A stretch of 24,852 bases of DNA from a virus, in IMG/VR virus record IMGVR_UViG_3300002144_000053, positions 1-24,852 of that record; one strand, written 5' to 3'. Positions 7,921 through 16,000 of this stretch are shown here, one piece after another (the stretch's first letter is position 1; every line of letters starts with the position of its first letter). A program made the position numbers and the translations under genes. Under the pieces are notes generated by a model that was not told the DNA's origin, did no database searches, and saw nothing but the letters and a program-made list of their open reading frames with translations.

Positions 7921-8706
7921 ATGGCCGCAAACGAATTATCAGTACCCAACAATCAGAACCTTGAACAACTGAAAGAGTCAATGTTCGATAGCATTCGCTA
8001 TAGGCTGGGCGATGGGATTGTGGACCTTGAATTAGATCCAGAGCATTATGAAGCCGCATATAAGTATGCTGTTAAAACTTATAGACAACGAGCAGAGAAC
8101 TCAGTACAAGAATCTTACACACTGTTGACAGTACACAGAGACCAAGACACTTATACATTACCAAATGAGTTTATTAACGTAAGACAAGTCTTCAGAAGAA
8201 CAATCGGACTTGAAACCGGTCCAGGGGCATCGTCATTTGATCCATTCTCAAGTGCGATTCTAAACACTTACTTGTTGAACTACAACTATGCTGGTGGTCT
8301 AGCAACATATGACTTCTATGCAGGCTATGTAGAACTTGCCGCTAGAATGTTTGGTGGCTTTGTTATCTACACATTTGATCCTGTTACTAAAACAATTAGA
8401 TTTGTTAGAGACTTCAAAGGCTCTGGTGAACAAATTCTTATCTGGGCAGATGTAACACGTCCAGAAACTTCGCTATTACAAGATCCTGGCATATCACCTT
8501 GGATGGAAGACTTTGTACTAGCAACAGTTACTATTGCTATTGGACAAGCACGTGAAAAGTTCTCAACTATTCAAGGCCCAGGCGGCGGTACTGCTCTAAA
8601 CGGTGCGGCTATGAAAGCAGAAGGTAAAGCAGGACAAGAGCAATGTCTCAAAGACCTCAGAGACTACGTTGATTACTCACAACCTCTTACTTGGATTCAG
8701 GGTTAA
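7921..8706 (+). CDS. 13: Neck protein gp13
   Basis: 261 residues (T4 gp13 is 309). The N-terminal part (SIRYRLGDGIVDLELDPEHYEAAYKYAVKTYRQRAENSVQESY, abridged here to its key RLG, LDPEHYE and YRQRAEN elements) is the helical neck-protein region, followed by a beta-rich centre and the helical end (WMEDFVLATVTIAIGQAREKF, GGGTALNGAAMKAEGKAGQEQ). In T4, gp13 and gp14 make the connector-side neck that the completed tail attaches to. The gene has its own late promoter and a CAGGA ribosome site. Here gp13 is on the plus strand while its usual followers gp14 and gp15 are on the minus strand. The last 224 bases are repeated exactly at 10390. Confidence 0.8.
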   Translation: MAANELSVPNNQNLEQLKESMFDSIRYRLGDGIVDLELDPEHYEAAYKYAVKTYRQRAENSVQESYTLLTVHRDQDTYTLPNEFINVRQVFRRTIGLETGPGASSFDPFSSAILNTYLLNYNYAGGLATYDFYAGYVELAARMFGGFVIYTFDPVTKTIRFVRDFKGSGEQILIWADVTRPETSLLQDPGISPWMEDFVLATVTIAIGQAREKFSTIQGPGGGTALNGAAMKAEGKAGQEQCLKDLRDYVDYSQPLTWIQG

Positions 8707-8711
8707 CATCA

Positions 8712-9977
8712 TTGATTGATAGTATTCAATTCACAGACAATATTTGGTATATCGGAGTTGAATGTGGAGAGATTCCATCTAAAAGACCTCCATTTCGAGG
8801 TCATATCAACACCGCTGATATTACAACCACTGATTTAGAAAATGTAGACCATTTGATTATGGGGTTCATGTTATATGAACCACAAATATACGATGATTTT
8901 ACAGATTGGGTAAAAGATACAGTAAACTATCTTCATCAAAGCAATATGTTCCCCAATCTAAAAAACATATATATATTGTATTCAAATGTTACAGTTAATG
9001 TTGCAGAATTACCTGATCATTATATGATTTATGGTCATCAACCTCGATACTATATTTTACGATCTGATGGGACTGAAGAAAAATCTGTTGGTTTAGATCC
9101 TAATAAGAACTGGATAGATACCCTTGCTAATCCTAAAGCCATATGGTTAGTAGGAGATGTGTCAAATAGAGTTCATAAATTACCTCTGTTGTATAAATTT
9201 GTAACTACCAATTCGTTAGACTCATTAGATTATTCTTTGACATCTGTATTAAATGATTCAGACATGGGCGATCCTTTAGATAAAACTGATCCTATGAGAA
9301 CCGAGTCTATAATTCACACTTTTAAACAAGTGCATAATATGGATATAGATTATGACCAGTTAGTTGGAATATATAACTCACATGTAAAGACACTGCCTGG
9401 TGATGAATTCAGTAACTTAGTACGTAAAGGTAAACATGCGTTTGATATTGCTACCTATACTTTTCCAAAAGAATGGAACGATGCGTGTCTAGTTGTTATG
9501 CCAGAGACTTGGTTCGATCATCCGCATCCAAATAATAGACATTTTTGGGAAAGCAATACCTACCCAACAACAGAAAAGACATGGAAACCTATTGCCACTA
9601 AAAAACCTTTGTTAGGCATCAGTAAATTTGACCAACAAGAGAAAACATTAGAAAGTTTAGGATACCGAACTTTTAGAAAATACACTACACGCCCAGAGTT
9701 ACTAGATAATGAACATGATATGAAAGTATATATTGATGTAGCCCACGAAAGAATAATGTCATTTCTTTCACAGTGTGAAAGTTACAAAGAAGGTATACAA
9801 GCAGACATAGAATATAACTACCAACACCATCAACGAGTGTTAAAGGATGAATGGGAATTGTTATATAAAAGTTGTCCACCTCTAAAACATGTTAATAAAA
9901 TAAAATTCCTAAGGCTATTCACTGTCCCAGCAGAGTCAAATATAAATACATTCCCTATATCTGATTGGGTATTGTAA
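8712..9977 (+). CDS. Glycosyltransferase-like protein, copy A
   Basis: 421 residues from a TTG start, chosen because it is the TTG shared by both copies, lies 5 bases after the gp13 stop and has AGGG 9 bases upstream; an in-frame TTG at 8691 inside gp13 is less likely. The N-terminal half (DNIWYIGVECGEIPS, MGFMLYEPQI) is unfamiliar. The C-terminal part resembles the nucleotide-sugar side of GT-B enzymes of the exostosin/fucosyltransferase type: VVMPET (261-266), then TEKTWKPI (287-294), a KPLLGIS strand, and LESLGYRTF (313-321). Such proteins could modify virion, DNA or host glycans; the acceptor is unknown and activity is inferred only. It is probably translationally coupled to gp13. Confidence 0.7.
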   Translation: MIDSIQFTDNIWYIGVECGEIPSKRPPFRGHINTADITTTDLENVDHLIMGFMLYEPQIYDDFTDWVKDTVNYLHQSNMFPNLKNIYILYSNVTVNVAELPDHYMIYGHQPRYYILRSDGTEEKSVGLDPNKNWIDTLANPKAIWLVGDVSNRVHKLPLLYKFVTTNSLDSLDYSLTSVLNDSDMGDPLDKTDPMRTESIIHTFKQVHNMDIDYDQLVGIYNSHVKTLPGDEFSNLVRKGKHAFDIATYTFPKEWNDACLVVMPETWFDHPHPNNRHFWESNTYPTTEKTWKPIATKKPLLGISKFDQQEKTLESLGYRTFRKYTTRPELLDNEHDMKVYIDVAHERIMSFLSQCESYKEGIQADIEYNYQHHQRVLKDEWELLYKSCPPLKHVNKIKFLRLFTVPAESNINTFPISDWVL

Positions 9978-9990
9978 GACCCAAAAACAC

Positions 9991-10019
9991 TTGACTTTCG
10001 TCATCAACTACTCTATAAT
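9991..10019 (+). promoter_or_regulatory. Near-consensus sigma70 promoter before dNMP kinase copy A
   Basis: TTGACT (9991-9996), a 17-base spacer, and TATAAT (10014-10019). This is the classic host-polymerase promoter, 5 of 6 plus 6 of 6. The start would be near 10026, giving a short leader with AGAGGA before the ATG at 10046. It implies early, host-driven expression of the nucleotide-metabolism gene. Confidence 0.85.
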
Positions 10020-10045
10020 AGACTTCTAACTAGAGGATTATCCAT

Positions 10046-10435
10046 ATGATTATAGGCATTACAGGCTTAATTAGCAGTGGCAAAGATACTGCCGCAGACT
10101 ATCTTATCAGATTTCATGGCTTTAAGAAACTCAGTTATGCTGGAACTCTTAAAGATTGCGTAGCATCTATCTTTGGCTGGGATAGAGAAATGCTAGAAGG
10201 CACGACTCAAAGCAGTAGAGAATGGAGAGAAAAAATTGATCCATGGTGGGCAAAACGATTAGACATGCCGCATCTAACTCCTCGTTGGGTCTTACAGTAT
10301 TGGGGAACTGAAGTAGGTAGACGTACTTTTCATAACGACATCTGGGTAGCATCGATTGAGAATCAACTACGACAAATCACAGACATCTCTTACAAGATCC
10401 TGGCATATCACCTTGGATGGAAGACTTTGTACTAG
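10046..10435 (+). pseudogene. 1: Truncated dNMP kinase (gp1-like), copy A, chimeric 3' end
   Basis: Codons 1 to about 112 match the full kinase at 11962: the phosphate-binding loop GLISSGKDT (7-15) and the TTQSSREWREKIDP stretch are intact. After base 10314 the DNA diverges at mainly synonymous sites from the other copy (EVGRRTFHNDIWVASIENQLRQ versus EVARR...), so this end comes from a different allele. At about 10384 the reading frame runs into duplicated gp13 DNA out of frame and stops after a meaningless tail (ISYKILAYHLGWKTLY). The C-terminal ~90 residues of the kinase, including the VITDCRF segment, are missing. It keeps promoter and ribosome site, so a 129-residue product may be made but is probably inactive. 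Confidence 0.85.
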
Positions 10436-10620
10436 CAACAGTTACTATTGCTATTGGACAAGCACGTGAAAAGTTCTCAACTATTCAAGGCCCAGGCGGC
10501 GGTACTGCTCTAAACGGTGCGGCTATGAAAGCAGAAGGTAAAGCAGGACAAGAGCAATGTCTCAAAGACCTCAGAGACTACGTTGATTACTCACAACCTC
10601 TTACTTGGATTCAAGGATAA
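10390..10620 (+). pseudogene. 13: Orphan C-terminal fragment of gp13
   Basis: This is an exact copy of the last 224 bases of gp13 followed by a slightly different stop region (AAGGATAA instead of AGGGTTAA). An internal ATG at 10417 would allow a 67-residue peptide starting MEDFVLATVTIA, but no ribosome site is evident. It is a by-product of the tandem duplication. Its 3' end supplies the AGGA site for the downstream TTG start at 10628. Confidence 0.9.
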
Positions 10621-10627
10621 CTCTGAA

Positions 10628-11893
10628 TTGATTGACAGTATTCAGTTCACAGATAATATTTGGTATATCGGAATTGAATGTGGAGAGATTCCATCTAAAA
10701 GACCTCCATTTCGAGGTCATATCAGCACTGATCGTATTACAACCACTGATTTAGAAAAAGTAGACCATTTGATTATGGGGTTTATGTTGTATGAACCACA
10801 AATATGTGATGATTTTACAGATTGGGTGAAAGATACAGTAAACTATCTTCATCAAAGCAAAATGTTTCCCAATCTAAAAAACATATATATATTGTATTCA
10901 AATGTTACAGTTAATGTTGCAGAATTACCTGATCATTATATGATTTATGGTCATCAACCTCGATACTATATTTTACGATCTGATGGGACTGAAGAAAAAT
11001 CTGTTGGTTTAGATCCTAATAAGAACTGGATAGATACCCTTGCTAATCCTAAAGCCATATGGTTAGTAGGAGATGTGTCAAATAGAGTTCATAAATTACC
11101 TCTGTTGTATAAATTTGTAACTACCAATTCGTTAGACTCATTAGATTATTCTTTGACATCTGTATTAAATGATTCACACATGGGCGATCCTTTAGATAAA
11201 ACTGATCCTATGAGAACCGAGTCTATAATTCACACTTTTAAACAAGTGCATAATATGGATATAGATTATGACCAGTTAGTTGGAATATATAACTCACATG
11301 TAAAGACACTGCCTGGTGATGAATTCAGTAACTTAGTACGTAAAGGTAAACATGCGTTTGATATTGCTACCTATACTTTTCCAAAAGAATGGAACGATGC
11401 GTGTCTAGTTGTTATGCCAGAGACTTGGTTCGATCATCCGCATCCAAATAATAGACATTTTTGGGAAAGCAATACCTACCCAACAACAGAAAAGACATGG
11501 AAACCTATTGCCACTAAAAAACCTTTGTTAGGCATCAGTAAATTTGACCAACAAGAGAAAACATTAGAAAGTTTAGGATACCGAACTTTTAGAAAATACA
11601 CTACACGCCCAGAGTTACTAGATAATGAACATGATATGAAAGTATATATTGATGTAGCCCACGAAAGAATAATGTCATTTCTTTCACAGTGTGAAAGTTA
11701 CAAAGAAGGTATACAAGCAGACATAGAATATAACTACCAACACCATCAACGAGTGTTAAAGGATGAATGGGAATTGTTATATAAAAGTTGTCCACCTCTA
11801 AAACATGTTAATAAAATAAAATTCCTAAGGCTATTCACTGTCCCAGCAGAGTCAAATATAAATACATTCCCTATATCTGATTGGGTATTGTAA
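10628..11893 (+). CDS. Glycosyltransferase-like protein, copy B
   Basis: 421 residues from TTG, equivalent to the gene at 8712; the AGGA at 10614-10617 sits 10 bases upstream. It differs from copy A only near the N-terminus (for example IGIECGE for IGVECGE, STDRI for NTADI, DLEKV for DLENV, QICDD for QIYDD, SKMF for SNMF) and at one later residue, NDSHMG for NDSDMG. The C-terminal GT-B-like motifs TEKTWKPI and LESLGYRTF are the same. Both copies are intact, so the pair could be functionally redundant. Copy B precedes the intact kinase, so copy B plus kinase B may represent one parental arrangement. Function remains inferred. Confidence 0.7.
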   Translation: MIDSIQFTDNIWYIGIECGEIPSKRPPFRGHISTDRITTTDLEKVDHLIMGFMLYEPQICDDFTDWVKDTVNYLHQSKMFPNLKNIYILYSNVTVNVAELPDHYMIYGHQPRYYILRSDGTEEKSVGLDPNKNWIDTLANPKAIWLVGDVSNRVHKLPLLYKFVTTNSLDSLDYSLTSVLNDSHMGDPLDKTDPMRTESIIHTFKQVHNMDIDYDQLVGIYNSHVKTLPGDEFSNLVRKGKHAFDIATYTFPKEWNDACLVVMPETWFDHPHPNNRHFWESNTYPTTEKTWKPIATKKPLLGISKFDQQEKTLESLGYRTFRKYTTRPELLDNEHDMKVYIDVAHERIMSFLSQCESYKEGIQADIEYNYQHHQRVLKDEWELLYKSCPPLKHVNKIKFLRLFTVPAESNINTFPISDWVL

Positions 11894-11906
11894 GACCCAA
11901 AAACAC

Positions 11907-11935
11907 TTGACTTTCGTCATCAACTACTCTATAAT
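11907..11935 (+). promoter_or_regulatory. Near-consensus sigma70 promoter before dNMP kinase copy B
   Basis: Identical to the promoter at 9991: TTGACT (11907-11912), 17 bases, TATAAT (11930-11935). The start near 11942 gives a short leader with AGAGGA before the ATG at 11962. It serves the intact kinase gene. Confidence 0.85.
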
Positions 11936-11961
11936 AGACTTCTAACTAGAGGATTATCCAT

Positions 11962-12582
11962 ATGATTATAGGCATTACAGGCTTAATTAGCAGTGGCAAA
12001 GATACTGCCGCAGACTATCTTATCAGATTTCATGGCTTTAAGAAACTCAGTTATGCTGGAACTCTTAAAGATTGCGTAGCATCTATCTTTGGCTGGGATA
12101 GAGAAATGCTAGAAGGCACGACTCAAAGCAGTAGAGAATGGAGAGAAAAAATTGATCCATGGTGGGCAAAACGATTAGACATGCCGCATCTAACTCCTCG
12201 TTGGGTCTTACAGTATTGGGGAACTGAAGTTGCTAGACGCACATTTCATAATGACATTTGGGTAGCATCAGTAGAGAATCAATTAAGACAGGTAGAAGAT
12301 GATGTTGTTATCACTGATTGTCGATTTAAGAATGAAGTTGAAGCAATCAAAAATGCAGGTGGAACAACAGTCAGAATTAAAAGAGGTGAGCAACCTAACT
12401 GGTTAATTGATGCCGTTGATTACAATTACTATCAAAACCCACAAGCACTTGCTCGTCTAGTTGATCAGAATGTACATGCTAGTGAATATAGTAGTGTAGG
12501 ATTAGATTACGATCACATAGTTGATAACAACGGTACAATCGATGACTTACATAAATATATGGAGTTAATAGTCAACGGTTAA
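11962..12582 (+). CDS. 1: Deoxynucleoside monophosphate kinase (T4 gp1-like)
   Basis: 206 residues (T4 gp1 is 241). The N-terminus MIIGITGLISSGKDTAADYL has the Walker-A-like loop GLISSGKDT at 7-15, and the Asp after Lys is typical of this family (T4 has RSGKDT). The segment LSYAGTLKDCVASIFGW matches the T4 AGPIKDALAYAWG region. VLQYWGTEV parallels LMQALGTDL, VVITDCRF parallels YYIVPDTR, and the closing VDNNGTIDDL parallels ITNDGSLEEL. The family phosphorylates dNMPs to dNDPs for phage DNA synthesis in the cytoplasm. It has its own sigma70 promoter and AGAGGA site. Its 3' end overlaps the convergent HNH-like gene by 18 bases. Confidence 0.88.
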   Translation: MIIGITGLISSGKDTAADYLIRFHGFKKLSYAGTLKDCVASIFGWDREMLEGTTQSSREWREKIDPWWAKRLDMPHLTPRWVLQYWGTEVARRTFHNDIWVASVENQLRQVEDDVVITDCRFKNEVEAIKNAGGTTVRIKRGEQPNWLIDAVDYNYYQNPQALARLVDQNVHASEYSSVGLDYDHIVDNNGTIDDLHKYMELIVNG

Positions 12583-12915
12583 ATCACCGCGTTTCCAAAT
12601 AACTTCTTTTTTCTTTACTACCTCAACACAGTTTAAACAAACTGTTCGTAGGTTAACAAAACCTACATTGGTTGGATTCCCATCAATATGATATACGGTC
12701 ATCTGTGTGTGGTATAAACTTTTAAACCCACACAAAAAACAATTGCTGTCTTTTTTGTATCCTGCTCTTTGCCATAGGTAAACATGCTGTCTTTTGGGAT
12801 TCTTCTTCTTACATAACTCACACATGCTTCTATAATGCCGTACGCCTTCCCTTACATAATTGACTGCACACACACTTTTATTGCATTTTTTACAGATTGG
12901 CCTAGGTAAACTCAT
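12565..12915 (-). CDS. Small zinc-binding HNH-like protein
   Basis: 116 residues with two treble-clef-like cysteine sets: C8/C11 with C32/C35, and C59/C62 with C93/C96. Between the last two pairs lies H76-I-D-G-N80 and N88-L-R-T-V-C, the layout of an HNH nuclease fold (first His, middle Asn, closing Cys pair). The family is common in marine T4-like phages near the tail genes and is usually called hypothetical or HNH endonuclease. Activity is uncertain because the canonical HH/HN pair is not complete. It could be a homing-type nuclease or a structural zinc protein. It overlaps the dNMP kinase gene tail-to-tail by 18 bases. A perfect TATAAATA box ends 5 bases before its ATG. Confidence 0.8.
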   Translation of the reverse strand: MSLPRPICKKCNKSVCAVNYVREGVRHYRSMCELCKKKNPKRQHVYLWQRAGYKKDSNCFLCGFKSLYHTQMTVYHIDGNPTNVGFVNLRTVCLNCVEVVKKKEVIWKRGDLTVDY

Positions 12916-12920
12916 ACTAG

Positions 12921-12928
12921 TATTTATA
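12921..12928 (-). promoter_or_regulatory. Late promoter box TATAAATA, predicted leaderless start of the HNH-like gene
   Basis: The minus strand reads TATAAATA, CTAGT, ATG. The box is the exact T4 late consensus and the predicted +1 is the A of the start codon. There is no Shine-Dalgarno. Confidence 0.7.
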
Positions 12929-12973
12929 AAAAACCTTCAAAGGTGCCTTAAATTGCTGTTTTTTGAAATACGA

Positions 12974-12981
12974 GATAAATA
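12974..12981 (+). promoter_or_regulatory. Late promoter box GATAAATA upstream of gp18
   Basis: GATAAATA, ATAAT, then ATG at 12987. The predicted +1 is the first base of a 20-codon upstream ORF, leaving 53 bases before the gp18 start. It lies back to back with the leftward promoter of the HNH-like gene. Confidence 0.75.
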
Positions 12982-12986
12982 ATAAT

Positions 12987-13049
12987 ATGAAAAAACAACC
13001 AGGGTGTAACCCTCACAATCATACAAAAGGAAAATTATCATGGCACTAA
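12987..13049 (+). CDS. Possible 20-codon upstream ORF overlapping the gp18 start
   Basis: It would encode MKKQPGCNPHNHTKGKLSWH. Its ATG is at the predicted transcription start of the gp18 promoter, so it would be read as a leaderless ORF. It runs through the gp18 ribosome site (AAAGGAAAA) and ends at TAA 13047-13049, 7 bases inside gp18, in another frame. A role in tuning sheath translation is conceivable; it may also be chance. Confidence 0.35.
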   Translation: MKKQPGCNPHNHTKGKLSWH

Positions 13050-16000
13050 CATCACCAGGCGTAGAAGTAACCATCGTTGACGAGAGTCAATATTTGCCGG
13101 CCGCTCCGGCATCAATACCATTAATCGTATTAGCTACAGCAACAAATAAAGCAGACCCAACTTCAACAGGCATAGCACAAGCAACTACAGCGGCTAATGC
13201 AGGTAAAATGTACAGAATTACATCTCAACGTGATTTAGTTACTTTGTATGGTAATCCATTCTTTTACACATCGGGAGCCGGAACACCTATTCAAGGCTAC
13301 GAGTTAAATGAATATGGTTTACTTGCGGCTTACTCAGCACTTGGCATTAGTAACCAAGTTTTCTGTTTAAGAGCAGACATTGATCTAGCAAGTTTAGTAG
13401 GATCAACAGGTCGTCCAACAGGAGCACCAACAAACGGCGCTTACTGGGTAGACACAACAAATTCAACTTGGGGTATTAACGAGTTTAATGCAACAACTGG
13501 AGCATTTACTGCAAAGTCTCCGATCGTTCTTACTGACCTAACATCATTGGTAGGCGGCGTGGCAGGTGGTGCACCATTACAATCAATCGGAACTATCGGT
13601 GACTATGCAGTTGTAGCGTTATTTAACTACAATCAACCTACTGCTACTACTGCACCACAATATTACTACAAAAATACTAACAATGCTTGGATAGCAGTAG
13701 GTTCTAGTGCATGGCAAAATGCATGGCCAACACTTCAAGGCACTGTGGCTAATCCTACTTTAACACAAGGCGACTCTTTTGACATCATTTTAAGTGGTAC
13801 AAACAGTGCAACTATTTCTATTAGTGCAACTAACACATTAGCACAAGTTGTTTCTGATATCAATGCATTAGGTTGGGAATATCTTACAGCATCTTCAGCT
13901 AACAGCAAATTAACACTTTACTCTGCTCAAACAGGTGGCGACGATTCTCCTTACTTTATTAGACTTAACAACGGAGTAGGTACAGTTCTTGCTGATTTAG
14001 GTTTCTCTCAAGCAGTTACTACCAGTCAACAACCACAATTAACATATGGTACATCTGCTCAACAGCCATTATGGCAGTCAGGTCAGAACGCACCAAAACC
14101 AACTGGTTCAGTATGGATTAAAGTATCAGGAACTGGATTACAGCCTGATGTCTCTACATACAACAGTGCTACAGCAAATTGGGTAGCTAAAACCCCAACA
14201 TTTGCAGAATCTGACTGGGCTCAAATTTATGCGGCAGACTCAACAGGTGGCGGAGCAATCCCAGCTGGTTCAGTTTATGCACAATATGCATTCGATGGCA
14301 ACGCCTTCTCAGCAGGTCCAGTATACTTATGGTATCGTTCTGCAACAGGCGCAACAACAATTACAGGTAACAACACAACTCCTGACTTTACTTCTGGTCC
14401 TTATGTTGGTAAAGTACAAATTACTACACCAGGTGTTTCTGGTATAGGTGGTGCATTTACAATCAACTTAGCTGATGCAACTGATGCAACAGACTTTGTT
14501 ACTGCATGGTCTGGCGCAGGTATTCCAAACACAACTGCTGTTGTCAATGATGACGGATCAATTTCTTTATCACACACCAAAGGTGGTGTTATTGTATTAG
14601 ATGACTATGATGCATCAACAGGCGTTTCTAGTGGTTTATTCACAGAAGCTGGCTTTATTGCAGGTACAACAACAGGCTGTAAGTATGGTCCTTTCAAAAA
14701 TGACATTACATTCACTCCTGCTACTACAGCATCTGCTTCAGGTACTGGCTTTATTCCGAGTGTTACAAACAACTACCAACAATATGATTTTGACCCTGAC
14801 ACATTCTCAGTTCCAGGAACTGGCTACGCAGTAGGAGAGACTGTTACTATCTTAGGTACAGCATTAGGCGGAGCTACCCCTGCTAACGATTTAGTACTTC
14901 GTGTTACTAACGTTACTGCTGGTGTCCCAACTGGTGTTACATTGGTATCAGGTACAGGCGCGGCCTCTTATAAAGTACAATTGTCTAATTGGCAAGCACT
15001 ATCAACAACAACTTCAGGTGCTAACTCAATTACATCAAACGAAGGCGCTCCAACAGCGATCCCTACTAACTTGACTAACTGGTACTATTCAGCAACTAAT
15101 CAAGTTGATATTATGATTAACTATAACGGTGTATGGAGTGGCTACAAGAATCAAGGATATGATTCAAATGGCTTACCAAGTCCATCAGTAGCAAACGTAA
15201 CTGATTCTAAAGGACCATTAGTAGCTGCCACTGAGCCAACACTACAAAGTGACGGAACAGCATTAGAGTACGGTGATCTTTGGATCGACAGTTCTGACTT
15301 AGAAAACTATCCTGTCATTAGAAGATGGCAGTCAGTGACAAATGTTGACCAGTGGGTCTTAATAGACAATGCTGATCAAACTACACAACAAGGTATTTTA
15401 TTCGCTGACGCACGTTGGGCAACTAACGGTACAACTAACCCAGCAAACGATCCTATTCCAAGTATTGTATCAATGCTAACATCTGGTTACTTAGACGTAG
15501 ATGCTCCTTTATCATCAAATTCCCCAACAGGTATGTTACTTTGGAACACCAGACGCTCAGGTTACAACGTTAAGCAATACAGAGTTAACTACTTTAATGC
15601 TGACAGATTCCCTTCACCAGCAGTACTTCCTGCTCAAAAGGATGCATGGGTAACGGCTTCAGGCTTACAAGCAGACGGTTCACCTTATATGGGTCGTAAA
15701 GCACAAAGAGCAATGGTTGTTAAAGCATTGAAGTCCACTATTGATAGCAACACTGCTATTAGAGATGATGATAACTTCTTTAACTTACAAGCAACACCTA
15801 ACTATCCAGAACTACAACCTAACATGATTTTGTTGAACGCTGATAGAGGTGAGACCTCATACGTTATTGGCGATACACCAATGAGACTGAAAGATGACGC
15901 AACTGACATTCAGGCTTGGGCAACTAACGCTGTTGGCGCAACTGGCACTGGTGAAGATGGACTTGTAACTAGAAATACTTACATGGGTCTATTCTATCCA

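Larger units (their letters stand above)
8476..12302. repeat. Tandem duplication: two copies of gp13 end - glycosyltransferase-like - dNMP kinase
   Basis: Copy A spans about 8476-10386 and copy B about 10390-12302; the period is 1914 bp in the gp13 part and 1916 bp after a 2-base indel near 8710. 8476-8699 is identical to 10390-10613. 8700-8951 and its partner differ at many sites. 8952-10314 is identical to 10868-12230 except for one base (G at 9261, C at 11177). After 10314 the copies differ at roughly one base in four until the junction. The junction at about 10384-10390 joins kinase codons to gp13 at TTACAAGATCC. Identity and divergence are thus in blocks. Confidence 0.95.

Noticed and set aside
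8691-8711. Earlier TTG starts of the glycosyltransferase-like genes (8691, and 10583 in copy B)
   Set aside because: They lie inside gp13 coding sequence and give different N-termini in the two copies; the TTG at 8712/10628 is common to both and is well spaced from AGGG/AGGA.
9941-9948. Perfect TATAAATA inside the glycosyltransferase-like gene (repeated at 11857)
   Set aside because: It is within coding sequence and lacks the downstream T-A of the other late boxes. It might still give late expression of the kinase, but I cannot separate that from AT-rich chance.
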